Source of the DNA: JANYHH01 sp965249745
GTDB lineage: Bacteria > Deinococcota > Deinococci > Deinococcales > JAAFIG01
Assembly: GCA_965249745.1 (NCBI GenBank)
Contig: OZ252252.1
Location: 2,852,001-2,916,000, forward strand
Direction: 5' to 3'
DNA length: 64,000 nt
Part shown: positions 52,494 to 60,721 of the stretch, in pieces
How the letters are laid out: every line of letters starts with the position of its first letter
Numbering within the stretch: position 1 is the stretch's first letter
Notes under the pieces: generated by a model
Database searches by the model: none
What the model was told of the DNA's origin: nothing
The model's input: only the letters and a program-made list of their open reading frames with translations
Program-made: the position numbers and the translations under genes

Positions 52494-53455
52494 AGCGCCA
52501 GCGTCTTGGCGAGTTCGCGCATCTGCAACGACACGTCCTTCTTGGACTCCCAGGTTTGATGCAGCGGAATATGAACGACTTCCCCGGCGTGAATCCCGAC
52601 CATGACATCGCTGACGCCGTTCAACAACGCTTCCACGGCGGCGTGCCCGAGACGACTGGCCAACACGCGATCCGAGGCGGTCGGACTGCCACCGCGCTGC
52701 ACGTGCCCGAGGATGCTGACCCTGGCATCCAACCCGGTCGCCTTGCTGACGGTTTCCATAACCTTCAAACCACCGCCCTCGTAGCCCTCCGCGACGATGA
52801 TAATGCTCGAGGCTTTGCCCTTGGCGGCGCTGGCTTTCACGGTTTCGATCACCTGCTCCAAGGTTTCGGGTTGTTCCGGAATCAGGATTTCCTCGGCCCC
52901 CCCGGCGATGCCGACATCCAGCGCGATAAACCCAGCGTGCCGTCCCATCACCTCGATGAAGAACAAGCGCTCGTGGCTGGCGGCCGTGTCGCGGATGCGG
53001 TCAATCGCGGCCAGGGCGGTGTTGACAGCCGTGTCGTAACCGATCGTGTAATCCGTGCCGTACAGGTCGTTGTCAATCGTGCCGGGTACGCCGACCGATT
53101 TGATACCGTGCTCCTGCTCCAGGTAGTGCGCCCCGTGAAACGAACCGTCGCCGCCGATCACGACCAGTCCCTCGATCTCGGCTTCCTTGAGCTTGGCGGC
53201 CCCCAGGGCGCGACCCTCGGCGGTGTAAAAGGCTTTGCAGCGCGCGGTCAACAAAACCGTGCCACCGCGCTGAATCGTGTTGGCCACGTGGCGTGGACCC
53301 AATTTCTCGAACTCGCCCTCGATCATCCCGGCGTAGCCGCGCCGCACGCCCATAACCTCGATGCCCTTGGCGGCCCCGGTGCGCACGACGGCGCGAATCG
53401 CGGCGTTCATGCCAGGAGCGTCGCCGCCAGAAGTCAGTACCCCGATTCGTTTCAT
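52490..53455 (-). CDS. pfkA: ATP-dependent 6-phosphofructokinase
   Basis: This glycolytic enzyme phosphorylates fructose 6-phosphate to fructose 1,6-bisphosphate. The 321-residue protein is of normal bacterial length. It shows GVLTSGGDAPGMNAAIRAVVRTG at the N-terminus, ATP/substrate-binding GGDGSFHGA near residue 105 and PGTIDNDLYGTDYTIGYDTA near residue 125. EVMGRHAGFIA and the allosteric-site region GHVQRGGSPTASDR complete the fold. Gly in GGDGS marks it as ATP-type rather than PPi-type. It overlaps rsmI upstream (ATGA) and the VOC gene downstream. Confidence 0.96.
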   Translation of the reverse strand: MKRIGVLTSGGDAPGMNAAIRAVVRTGAAKGIEVMGVRRGYAGMIEGEFEKLGPRHVANTIQRGGTVLLTARCKAFYTAEGRALGAAKLKEAEIEGLVVIGGDGSFHGAHYLEQEHGIKSVGVPGTIDNDLYGTDYTIGYDTAVNTALAAIDRIRDTAASHERLFFIEVMGRHAGFIALDVGIAGGAEEILIPEQPETLEQVIETVKASAAKGKASSIIIVAEGYEGGGLKVMETVSKATGLDARVSILGHVQRGGSPTASDRVLASRLGHAAVEALLNGVSDVMVGIHAGEVVHIPLHQTWESKKDVSLQMRELAKTLAL

Positions 53456-54327
53456 ACGTCCCCCAGTGATTTAGCCTTCGGTGGAGCCTCTCGAGCCTGT
53501 TTCAATACTTGTAACGCGAGATCGTAGGCGCTGTTGCGGTCCACGCCCAGGGCTTGCAGCGCCGCCCGAATATCCTTGGCGCTTCGGCCAGCCGCCGCCA
53601 TCTTTGCAGCTTCCAGCGTAAAATCCTGCGTCTCCTTGAGGCTAACGGTTGCGCCCGCGACGACCAGCACGATTTCACCACGAACCTCGCCTCGATTGAA
53701 ATGAACGAACGCCTGTTCTAGCGTGCCACGAAAGACTTCCTCGTGCAATTTGCTGAGTTCCCGCGAAACCGCGCAGCCTCGAGCCGCGCCGCAAACGCCG
53801 ATCAAGTCGTTCAGCGTATCCGTCAAACGGTGCGGCGACTCGTACACGGCGCTCGTGACCGAACTTCCGGCGATCTCCTCGAGCCTATCGTGCCGTTCGC
53901 GGCCGGTTCTGGGCAGGAAGCCGTGAAAGCAGAACCTGCCCGTCGGCAAACCGCTCAGCACCAGCGCCGGAATCAGCGCGGTCGCGCCCGGCAGCGCCTC
54001 AATCCGATACCCCAGCTCTAAGGCGACCGCCACGAGTTCCGCGCCCGGATCGGACAGCCCCGGTGTGCCCGCGTCCGACACGAACGCCAAACGCGGGTAG
54101 CGCTCCAGCACGGCTCTGGCTCGAGTGCCCATGGTGTGCGCGTCGAGGCGCTCGAGCGGTTTGTTGATGGCGAAATGGCTTAAGAGTTTCCGCGAGTGCC
54201 GCGTGTCCTCACAGGCGATGGCATCCACGTTTTTCAGTGTCTCGAGGGCGCGCAGGGTGATATCGCCCAGGTTTCCAATCGGGGTCGGAACGAGGTAGAC
54301 GATTCCGGTGGTTGCGACCTCGCTCAC
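53452..54327 (-). CDS. rsmI: 16S rRNA (cytidine1402-2'-O)-methyltransferase RsmI
   Basis: RsmI methylates the ribose of C1402 in the ribosomal decoding centre. The 291-residue protein has the tetrapyrrole-methylase fold: LVPTPIGNLGDITLRALETLKNVDAIACEDTRHSRKLLSHFAI at the start, then FVSDAGTPGLSDPGAELV and ALPGATALIPALVLSGLPTGRFCFHGFLPR. The late KLHEEVFRGTLEQA and GEIVLVVAG motifs are family-specific. It is first in the rsmI-pfkA-VOC operon. Confidence 0.96.
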   Translation of the reverse strand: MSEVATTGIVYLVPTPIGNLGDITLRALETLKNVDAIACEDTRHSRKLLSHFAINKPLERLDAHTMGTRARAVLERYPRLAFVSDAGTPGLSDPGAELVAVALELGYRIEALPGATALIPALVLSGLPTGRFCFHGFLPRTGRERHDRLEEIAGSSVTSAVYESPHRLTDTLNDLIGVCGAARGCAVSRELSKLHEEVFRGTLEQAFVHFNRGEVRGEIVLVVAGATVSLKETQDFTLEAAKMAAAGRSAKDIRAALQALGVDRNSAYDLALQVLKQAREAPPKAKSLGDV

Positions 54328-54417
54328 GTCGCAGAGCTTATCAGGGCTGAGGGCATGACGGCTCGTGGGAGTCTCAACCCGGACAGGCTCGAGAATAATA
54401 ATCTCGTTTCAATCAAC

Positions 54418-54488
54418 TCGTAGAACGGCTGTTCGCCCGGCCACCAAAGCCCCTGCTCGAGCCATCCCAGGAAGATGATTCTCGGGAA
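54418..54488 (-). repeat. Dispersed repeat copy B (shared with 11537-11610)
   Basis: The core GTTCGCCCGGCCACCAA (54430-54446) and TGCTCGAGCCATCC (54454-54467) match copy A in sequence and spacing. In the minus strand the frame through this copy reads LGWLEQGLWWPGEQPF. It lies between rsmI and the small gene at 54505. Confidence 0.6.
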
Positions 54489-54504
54489 GTTTCATATCGG
54501 CCGG

Positions 54505-54696
54505 TCACATCGTCGGGCGGGGGTTCAACCGAATCCGAGTGCGCTTATCCTTTTTCGGTGGGGTGAAGGCGTTGGTGATCGTGGCTCGCAGCAGCTCGCC
54601 CTCACCGACTGTGACCGTCACGACCGCGCCCTCTGGCAGCTTGGCCTTCTCCAGGACGATCACTCCGTTTTGCACCACGCCCTTGTACGCCTTCAC
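54505..54696 (-). CDS. Small hypothetical protein, antitoxin-like beta domain
   Basis: The 63-residue product begins MKAYKGVVQNGVIVLEKAKLP, a pattern seen in short beta-rich antitoxins of the AF2212/DUF104 kind (a strand, then NGVI.LE...LPEG). The remainder is basic (KKDKRTRIRLNPRP). No toxin gene is adjacent. TACAAT lies 9 nt before the GTG start. The assignment is from pattern only. Confidence 0.5.
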   Translation of the reverse strand: MKAYKGVVQNGVIVLEKAKLPEGAVVTVTVGEGELLRATITNAFTPPKKDKRTRIRLNPRPTM

Positions 54697-54797
54697 GATG
54701 CTCGCATTGTACGCGGCTCGAGGTCAGCTTTGGTTCAGCGCCTCACAATCGGCTGCTCAGAGAGAACTCCATCAAACCTCGAGACTGGATCTACCCC

Positions 54798-54812
54798 TAG
54801 AATGCCCTCGTG
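54798..54812 (+). promoter_or_regulatory. Leaderless-type -10 element before the PIG-L gene
   Basis: TAGAAT (54798-54803) lies 6 nt before GTG 54810, with no ribosome-binding site between them. Confidence 0.55.
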
Positions 54813-55640
54813 CCCTCGAGTCCGACGCTGCTGGCCGTGTTCGCCCACCCGGATGACGAGAGTTTCTGCGCGGGCGGTGGGTTGGCGCTCATGGCTGTGC
54901 GCGGTGTGAGCGTCGTGGTGCTGAGCCTGACGCGAGGCGAGGGCGGCAAGGTCAGCCCAGACCTGCTCGAGTCTGACCCGTTCGGGCGGGCGGGCGTGGC
55001 AGATGTTGCGGCGTTGCGAACCCGAGAGATGGAACGGGCCTGCGAGGCGCTGGGTATTGAGCCTCCACGCTGGTCGGTGTTTCACGATTCCGGGTTTCAC
55101 CAGCCGACCGCCTTCCCGAACCGTCTGGTGGCCGCCGACCCGCTCAAAGTGGCAGGTGAGATTCTCGCGGTCATCGCCGACGTGAAACCCGATGCGCTCT
55201 TGGGTTTTGATCCGCACGGGTATTACGGGCATCCCGATCACATCGCGGCCCACCGAGCGCTCGGTGCGGTCTGGGGCATGAGCGGTCACCTGCCAGATCC
55301 ACCAGCACGACTCTTCTACCCGCTCCCGAGTCCCATGATGATCGAGCGTTTCAACCGGGCGGGTTTCGGAAATCTCGAGTCAGAGCGTTTCGCGGCCGGT
55401 CCCAGAGACGCGGCCGTGACGGTGGATGCCACACCGGTTCTCAGGCAGAAACGCGCCGCCATCGCCGCGCACCGCTCCCAGAGCGCCCCTGGCAGCGGGA
55501 TTGATCGGTTGCTGCCCGAGTTGCGCCAGTCCGGTGCGCCGCGAATTTTGACAGAGGAGATCTACGCTCTGGCCGCGACTCGAAGCGCCGTGCCGCGCTA
55601 CCCGCTGCGTGATTTCTTCGACGGTTTGAAAAGCGGCTAG
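54810..55640 (+). CDS. PIG-L family zinc deacetylase (BshB-like)
   Basis: The 276-residue enzyme has the PIG-L/LmbE signature AHPDDESFCAGG (His, Asp, Asp of the zinc site, residues about 12-23) and the second ligand region FDPHGYYGHPDHIAAHRALG (about 130-150). The family deacetylates GlcNAc-linked substrates. In Deinococcus the bacillithiol pathway uses such an enzyme (BshB) to open GlcNAc-malate, so that is one candidate role; mycothiol-type or lipid deacetylation are others. No bshA or bshC is in the window. The start is leaderless-type. The gene is convergent with the next hypothetical. Confidence 0.85.
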   Translation: MPSSPTLLAVFAHPDDESFCAGGGLALMAVRGVSVVVLSLTRGEGGKVSPDLLESDPFGRAGVADVAALRTREMERACEALGIEPPRWSVFHDSGFHQPTAFPNRLVAADPLKVAGEILAVIADVKPDALLGFDPHGYYGHPDHIAAHRALGAVWGMSGHLPDPPARLFYPLPSPMMIERFNRAGFGNLESERFAAGPRDAAVTVDATPVLRQKRAAIAAHRSQSAPGSGIDRLLPELRQSGAPRILTEEIYALAATRSAVPRYPLRDFFDGLKSG

Positions 55641-55659
55641 CTCAGGTTCAATTTGTCTG

Positions 55660-56034
55660 TTACAGGTCGCCGGTGGGCGGTTCGATCTTCTGAGCGATGA
55701 ACACCAGCGAATATTGACTGATTCCGGTGGTCTTTTCTCGTCGGATTAAACTCAGGAACCCGTCCCAACCTTCCGCCTCGCGCTCGAGCTTCCAGTGCTC
55801 GTGGTACGCGTCTGTGTGGAAAATCGAAAGCGTGGGGTGCCAGTTCACGGCTTTGTACAACTCCTGATAAAACCTGTGGACCGTCTCGAGCGGCTTCTGG
55901 CTCTCGCAACTGAGGTGAATCGCCTCGTGATGGCGCGAGCTAGAACCGCCGCCGCCGCGATAAATGGCACGCTTTGGAAGTTTGAAGCCATGCGCTAGAA
56001 CATTGAGTGGGATTCCGCCTTCTGACGTGCTCAT
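55660..56034 (-). CDS. Hypothetical protein
   Basis: I do not recognise this 124-residue protein. It has a glycine-rich loop (YRGGGGSSSRHHEAIHLSCESQ), then a helical and aromatic C-terminal half (VHRFYQELYKAVNWHPTLSIFHTDAYHEHWKLEREAEGW). It looks cytoplasmic. It starts 3 nt after the stop codon of the small gene at 56038 and is convergent with the PIG-L gene, so it forms a tight two-gene operon with that gene. Confidence 0.6.
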   Translation of the reverse strand: MSTSEGGIPLNVLAHGFKLPKRAIYRGGGGSSSRHHEAIHLSCESQKPLETVHRFYQELYKAVNWHPTLSIFHTDAYHEHWKLEREAEGWDGFLSLIRREKTTGISQYSLVFIAQKIEPPTGDL

Positions 56035-56037
56035 AGC

Positions 56038-56322
56038 TCACGAAACCGTGTACCCGCTCGGATCGAAGGCATCCATAATTTCCCCCAGTACCTCGCTGAC
56101 GATTGCTTTCACCTCGCCAGGTTTCATTGAGAATTTCCCCTCGAGGCGAATGTCATTGCTGGCCCCTCGCTCGAGACGCAATTTGACATCATCCCCGAGC
56201 TGCGCTCGCAGCGCCGCCTCGAGTTGCGTGTGCAGATCGGCTTGCATCGCGTCCTGATCGAGCGCGGGCGCACCCTTGGTGTTGCGTGGTTCGGCGAAAC
56301 GAATGACGACGAGTTGCGACAT
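56038..56322 (-). CDS. Hypothetical protein
   Basis: From ATG 56322, after GGGGG, the product has 94 residues: MSQLVVIRFAEPRNTKGAP, then an acidic helix (DAMQADLHTQLEAALRAQLGDDVKLRLERG) and a C-terminal part ending DPSGYTVS. No family is recognised. It is first of a two-gene operon with the 124-residue hypothetical gene. An earlier in-frame start would add 19 residues of poor composition. Confidence 0.6.
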   Translation of the reverse strand: MSQLVVIRFAEPRNTKGAPALDQDAMQADLHTQLEAALRAQLGDDVKLRLERGASNDIRLEGKFSMKPGEVKAIVSEVLGEIMDAFDPSGYTVS

Positions 56323-56418
56323 GACAAACCCCCAATGGCAGCCTACGCTCTTCGCGGTCAGCGCGACATCAGGGGTCACATTCTGACGAAATACAGCGTT
56401 CTGGATGAATGATCCGAA

Positions 56419-57507
56419 TCAGTCCCGTTTTGGTGGTTTGTTCCGAAACGCGTCCGGCTTGTTCACCCGCTCGAGCTTGACCGGGCGGTTCTCCTTGGCG
56501 CTCAAATAGATTGCCGCCATAATTCGCTGGTCTTGCACGCCTTCCTCGCCGGGCGTGAACGGGTCGAGGTTCTCCTGAACGCAGCGAGAGAAATGATCTA
56601 TTTCCAGCGCGAACTGGTTTTCCTCTTTCATGATCCGCCGCTCGCGGGCATCTTCTGTCACCAGCTCGAGTTCCAGCCCCTCGTACTCGAAGGCCGGATC
56701 CAAGCTGAGCCAGGACTTCTCACCGTGGACGCGCAGGTAATTGGCTCGAGCGGCGTTGTAACTGCTGGCGCAATTGGCAACTGTCCCGCTCGGGAACCGC
56801 ATCGTCCACGACATGACCTCTTCGACCTCCTTGAAGCGCGGGTCTTTCGGGGTGCTGTACCCGTAGGCGAACACCTCCTCGGGTTCCTGCGCCAGCAGAA
56901 AGCGCACGGTGTTGAGACAGTACAAGCCAATGTCTGGCAGCGATCCGCCGCCCGCCAAGTCACGCTTTAACCGCCAGACGTTTGGGTCGTCCTCCATCTG
57001 TGCGTTGACGGATTCAATGATCCCGATCCGCCCGAGCTTGCCGCTTTGAATCGCGTCTCGAGCCGCCCAGTGCTGCGGCGTGTACTGGCAGCGGTAGGCG
57101 GTCATCAGCTTGACCTTGGCGCGTTTGCAAGCGGCGACCATCGCCTCGGCATCTTTGACGCTGGTCGCCAGTGGCTTCTCGCAGAGCACGTGCTTGCCCA
57201 TCTTCGCCGCACGCCTGGTGTACTCCAAATGCAGCGAGTTCGGCAGCACAATATACACAGCGCCGATATCCTCGCGGTCGGTCAATTTGTCGAAGTCCTC
57301 GTAGGTGTACACGTCAGCCGCAGTCAAACCGTACGCCAAGGCAAACTCGAGCGCCTTTTTCGGCTCGTCGCTGACGAGGGCGCTGAGTTTCGAGAACTTG
57401 GAATCCCTGAAGGCGGGCAGGAGTTCCTGAGCGGTTAATTTGCCAATCCCGAGGACGGCGTAACCGACTCGTTCCGCGGGCGGGACTGGTTTCGGATTCT
57501 TGGGCAT
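56419..57507 (-). CDS. Gfo/Idh/MocA family oxidoreductase
   Basis: The 362-residue NAD(P)-dependent oxidoreductase has the Rossmann opening VGYAVLGIGKLTAQELLPAFRDSKFSKLSALVS (residues about 13-45). The family motif AAKMGKHVLCEKPLATSVKDAEAMVAACKRAKVKLMTAYRCQYTPQHWAARD follows, in which the EKP Lys is catalytic. A C-terminal beta-sheet domain completes it. It resembles glucose-fructose oxidoreductase and sugar dehydrogenase types. GGAGG precedes ATG 57507. No sugar-transport genes are adjacent. Confidence 0.92.
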   Translation of the reverse strand: MPKNPKPVPPAERVGYAVLGIGKLTAQELLPAFRDSKFSKLSALVSDEPKKALEFALAYGLTAADVYTYEDFDKLTDREDIGAVYIVLPNSLHLEYTRRAAKMGKHVLCEKPLATSVKDAEAMVAACKRAKVKLMTAYRCQYTPQHWAARDAIQSGKLGRIGIIESVNAQMEDDPNVWRLKRDLAGGGSLPDIGLYCLNTVRFLLAQEPEEVFAYGYSTPKDPRFKEVEEVMSWTMRFPSGTVANCASSYNAARANYLRVHGEKSWLSLDPAFEYEGLELELVTEDARERRIMKEENQFALEIDHFSRCVQENLDPFTPGEEGVQDQRIMAAIYLSAKENRPVKLERVNKPDAFRNKPPKRD

Positions 57508-57784
57508 GGTTCCTCCAGAAGATGTCGTGCCCCCTGACTCGAGGCAAGTGGGTTGATTTAACGGGAGCGAGTTGAATTGATCCTGATGGGCAAGCTCGAG
57601 GTCGCGGGAGCGCTCAGGCCCTGCCCGTGAGCCTCGCGTCAGATTCCATTGGATTTCAATGAAAACTCTGGACTGGCTAGGGCCACATAATTCACGCTCG
57701 AGACCTGGTTCGGCGCAGGTTCAAGTCTCGAGTTCGTACTGGGAAGTTCATACTGGGCAGTTGTCTCGCACCGCTCGAATGAGT
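57508..57784. other. Intergenic region with a tandem 14-bp repeat
   Basis: No gene is seen in these 277 bp. GTTCGTACTGGGAA (57732-57745) is followed directly by GTTCATACTGGGCA (57746-57759). Confidence 0.5.
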
Positions 57785-59446
57785 TCACCGTGGCACGAAG
57801 GCCAACAAGTCCGGCACGGTTCGCGCCCAGCGCCCACCGACCAGGCCCCCACCGAGCGCAATCTGGGCGCTCGAGCCACTGTCCATCCGCAGCGCGTCGC
57901 GCACCCCGGCCGCGACGAGCGCCCTGGCGAACTCCTCCGGCGTACCGAGTTCCAGCATTGCCACGACGTACCAGCCTTTCCCATCAACACCAAAGCCGAC
58001 CTGCCGCGTGGAGCGCCAGATTTCCTTGCTCGTGTCAAAGCCTTCCGCCTGCGGGTTGACCGCGTACTGCCCGTTGCGCACGAGTTGCGGCCCGGCCGCG
58101 ATCCCGTCACTCACCTCGAGCCAGGCGGTTTCGCTGCTCGTCAGGCTGAGGATGGCGGCATCGCCGATGGCGGGTTTTAACCCTGGGAAAGCGGCCGGGT
58201 TGAAGGTCAGCGTCAACTCGCCGGGAGCGGGCGTGAACGCCTCGTCGTGCATGAACGAAACTCGACCATCTTTCAGGCTGAGACTGATGTACCCCAGCCC
58301 ACCGACCGGGGCGAACCCGTCCCCGACGAAGCTTGTCAGAAACTTTGGGTTCGCACCCGCTTGGACATTGTTGACGGTAAATTTCTGCGCGTTCCAGGCG
58401 AACGTCACCCGCGAGCGCGGCGCACCCCACAGCAAGCCGTTCTCAGCGAATCCGACGCCCGCTCGAGTGCCGCGCCAGTACGCGAGGGTCTGCCCGTTGG
58501 AAACGAGGTAATCTACGGCTTGCAGCGTGGCTGGATCGAAGTACGAGCCGTTCATGACGACCGCCGCCCCCGAGCGCTTGGCCGCCTCGAGCGCGTCCCA
58601 GGCTCCGCCCCACGGCGCGACCAGCACCTTCGGCTGGAAGCGTTGCGGGTCTAGACTGACCAGATGCAGCTTGGTTTTTCCGACGCTGTTCACGGTGTAC
58701 GTCACGCCCGGCGGTGTCACCCCCGGCGAGGGCGGCAGGTCAGGACTGGCGTCAGCTCCAACCGTCAGCGAAATCTCTGATGAAACCGTTGTCAGCGCGA
58801 CTCGAGGCGTCAGCTCCATGTCCAACATCGCGTCCAACCCCGCCTGCCACCAGCGCACCCGTGAGAGGCCATCCCCACCGACCGGCGCGAAGCCGTCAGT
58901 CACGGCGGTGTCCGCGATTTGCAGCAAGATGTGGTTCTGGGTGCGTTGCACGACATCCCACCGCGCCGCTCGAGCGAAGCTGAGGACCACCGCCCCAGGT
59001 TTGCGGGTCGCCCGGAGCGCCGTGACCTGATTCAACCCGCCGACCGGCAACGGCAGTTGACCGCTGATGTTCACCGCGTCTGGGGTCAGCTCGAGGTTGA
59101 ACCCCAGCGCCTGTAATGCCCGCAACGGTACAACGGTCACACCATTGGCGGTTTGTGGTGCGGGCAACTCGAGCGTCTGAGCCGCCGCGTCACGCCAGCC
59201 GGTGATTGCACTGTACTCGGCGTAGACTTGCCCGAGCCGCAACCGCAGCCGCGTCGCGTCTAATGAGGAGACCAAGACCCTGACCCCGAATTTCTCTAAC
59301 GCCCCCACCGGCACGCTCGGTTCGGAGGTGTTGCCGACAGTCTCGAGCGGTGGTTGCAGGGGCTGATTGCCGAGCAGCACCGGGGCGGCACCGGCACTGC
59401 CAAGGCTCGCGGCTGCCAAGAACAGAAAAGGGTAAATCCGCTTCAC
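57785..59446 (-). CDS. Secreted phosphodiester glycosidase (NAGPA) domain protein
   Basis: The 553-residue protein has a signal peptide (MKRIYPFLFLAAASLGSAGA). An N-terminal copper-amine-oxidase-type domain, a cell-wall stalk module, covers about 40-150 (EKFGVRVLVSSLDATRLRLRLG... VVPLRALQALGF). A C-terminal NAGPA/DUF2233 phosphodiester glycosidase domain has the expected GGSYFDPATL-like segment (VVMNGSYFDPATL), DGIAAGPQLVRNG and the late RMDSGSSAQIALGGGLVGG. The substrate is probably a cell-surface glycan phosphodiester. TAGGAT (59453-59458) lies 6 nt before the GTG, a leaderless start. It is divergent from mglB. Confidence 0.85.
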   Translation of the reverse strand: MKRIYPFLFLAAASLGSAGAAPVLLGNQPLQPPLETVGNTSEPSVPVGALEKFGVRVLVSSLDATRLRLRLGQVYAEYSAITGWRDAAAQTLELPAPQTANGVTVVPLRALQALGFNLELTPDAVNISGQLPLPVGGLNQVTALRATRKPGAVVLSFARAARWDVVQRTQNHILLQIADTAVTDGFAPVGGDGLSRVRWWQAGLDAMLDMELTPRVALTTVSSEISLTVGADASPDLPPSPGVTPPGVTYTVNSVGKTKLHLVSLDPQRFQPKVLVAPWGGAWDALEAAKRSGAAVVMNGSYFDPATLQAVDYLVSNGQTLAYWRGTRAGVGFAENGLLWGAPRSRVTFAWNAQKFTVNNVQAGANPKFLTSFVGDGFAPVGGLGYISLSLKDGRVSFMHDEAFTPAPGELTLTFNPAAFPGLKPAIGDAAILSLTSSETAWLEVSDGIAAGPQLVRNGQYAVNPQAEGFDTSKEIWRSTRQVGFGVDGKGWYVVAMLELGTPEEFARALVAAGVRDALRMDSGSSAQIALGGGLVGGRWARTVPDLLAFVPR

Positions 59447-59452
59447 TATGGC

Positions 59453-59520
59453 ATCCTATGAAATGAACGAGCGGATTTTGACCGACACGCATGAGGACGC
59501 CTTGCTATACTCCTCACGTG
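59453..59520. promoter_or_regulatory. Back-to-back leaderless promoters of the glycosidase and mglB genes
   Basis: TAGGAT (59453-59458, minus) reads to the glycosidase GTG and TATACT (59506-59511, plus) to the mglB GTG at 59518, each with 6 nt between. The two start codons are 71 bp apart, so the whole control region of both genes is about 60 bp. Confidence 0.6.
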
Positions 59521-60015
59521 ATTGAACCCAGTATTGCTCTCTACGGCGAGGCGTTCACGAGAGTGAGCGCTCTGCTGGATGAGTTGCTTCAGAAAGCGCA
59601 CGTGCGCTACGCGATGCTCGTGGATCGCAAGGGCTTCGTGCTGGCGCACCGCGAATCGTTATGGGCCGCGAAGCCGCCAGCGCTGGATTCGATCGCCACG
59701 TTGATCGCTGGTAACGCCGCCGCCACGAGCGCCCTGGCGAAATTACTCGGTGAGCGCCGCTTCAACGAACTCGTCCATCAGGGCGAGCGCATCGGGTTAT
59801 ACGTCGAAGAGGTAACGGCTGACGCGCTGCTGGTCGTGATTTTCGATGAAACCGCCCCGATTGGGCGCGTGAAGCTCTACTCCAAGAAAAGCATCGAAGA
59901 GATCGTCAAACTGATAGACGCCCTCGGTCCGCTCGAGATGCCGGAAGTTTCGTTCGGCGCGGATTTCGCCCTGAGCGCCGGTGCGTTGCTGGACGATCTG
60001 TTCAAGGGTAACTGA
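59518..60015 (+). CDS. mglB: Roadblock/LC7 protein, MglB GAP of MglA
   Basis: The 165-residue protein has the Roadblock/LC7 pattern: YGEAFTRVSALLDELLQKAHVRYAMLVDRKGFVLAHRES, then IATLIAGNAAATSALAKLLGE and RIGLYVEEVTADALLVVIFD. In Myxococcus and Thermus MglB is the GTPase-activating partner of MglA and sets cell polarity. It is adjacent to mglA here, with the TGATG overlap of stop and start. GTG 59518 has TATACT 6 nt upstream, which rejects an upstream ATG at 59491. Only a few Deinococcota functions have been tied to it. Confidence 0.92.
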   Translation: MIEPSIALYGEAFTRVSALLDELLQKAHVRYAMLVDRKGFVLAHRESLWAAKPPALDSIATLIAGNAAATSALAKLLGERRFNELVHQGERIGLYVEEVTADALLVVIFDETAPIGRVKLYSKKSIEEIVKLIDALGPLEMPEVSFGADFALSAGALLDDLFKGN

Positions 60016-60605
60016 TGAGCACAATCAACTTCGCGGCCAGAGAAATCAACTGTAAAATCGTGTACTACGGTCCTGGTGTGGCAGGGAAGACCACCAATCT
60101 GCGTTATATCTATACCCAGGTTCCCGATACCGTCAAAGGCGAGATGGTTTCGCTCGCCACCGAAGACGAGCGCACGCTGTTCTTCGATTTCCTACCGATT
60201 GATCTGGGATCGGTTCAGGGTTTCAAGACGCGCTTTCACCTCTACACCGTTCCCGGACAGGTTTTTTACAACGCCAGCCGCAAACTGATCTTGCGCGGCG
60301 TGGACGGGATTATTTTTGTGGCCGACAGTGCTCCGAATCGCTTGCGTGCCAACGCGGAGAGTATGCGTAACCTGCGCGAAAACTTGCAGGAGTATAACCT
60401 GAACCTGGACGAGATTCCAATGGTCATTCAGTTCAACAAACGCGACCTGCCGGACGCGGTTCCGGTGGACATGCTCCGCGCGATTTTAGACCCCTCGAGT
60501 CGCTTCCCAGGTTTTGATGCCGCTGCCCAGGGTGGTCAGGGCGTCTTCGAGACTTTGCGGGCGGTTTCTAAAATGGTTCTGGAGCGATTAGCAAAATCCA
60601 AGTAA
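60015..60605 (+). CDS. mglA: Ras-like small GTPase MglA
   Basis: The 196-residue GTPase controls cell polarity and motility in bacteria that have it. The P-loop is GPGVAGKTT (19-27), with the switch region DERTLFFDFLPID, the G3 equivalent TVPGQVFYNASRKLIL and the guanine-specificity motif NKRDLP (141-146). The TVPGQ substitution for DxxG is a hallmark of MglA. It is translated with mglB (TGATG overlap). A strong terminator follows. Confidence 0.95.
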   Translation: MSTINFAAREINCKIVYYGPGVAGKTTNLRYIYTQVPDTVKGEMVSLATEDERTLFFDFLPIDLGSVQGFKTRFHLYTVPGQVFYNASRKLILRGVDGIIFVADSAPNRLRANAESMRNLRENLQEYNLNLDEIPMVIQFNKRDLPDAVPVDMLRAILDPSSRFPGFDAAAQGGQGVFETLRAVSKMVLERLAKSK

Positions 60606-60632
60606 TAGTTTCAGTGAGCCTGATGTAGGAAG

Positions 60633-60654
60633 AGCGGCACTGAGCCGCTTTTTT
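60633..60654 (+). terminator. Intrinsic terminator after mglBA
   Basis: AGCGGC (60633-60638) pairs with GCCGCT (60644-60649) over a 5-nt loop, followed by a run of six T (60649-60654). Confidence 0.88.
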
Positions 60655-60676
60655 CATTACTTAACTCAATAATTAA

Positions 60677-60710
60677 TTCACGAGCGTAGAATAATCGTGA
60701 TTATTTTCAC
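60677..60710 (+). promoter_or_regulatory. CRP/FNR-like binding site, copy 2
   Basis: TTCACGAG (60677) is followed at 18 nt by TCGTGA (60695), and then TTATTT-TCAC. Sequence and spacing are the same as at 26281-26315, with CGTGA-N6-TCACT in place of the perfect dyad. It lies upstream of the interrupted frame at 60722. Confidence 0.5.
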
Positions 60711-60721
60711 TAACTTGGTAT

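Noticed and set aside
52556..53527. Plus-strand frame of 323 codons
   Set aside because: It is antisense to pfkA, which is intact with all motifs, and shows no protein-like pattern.
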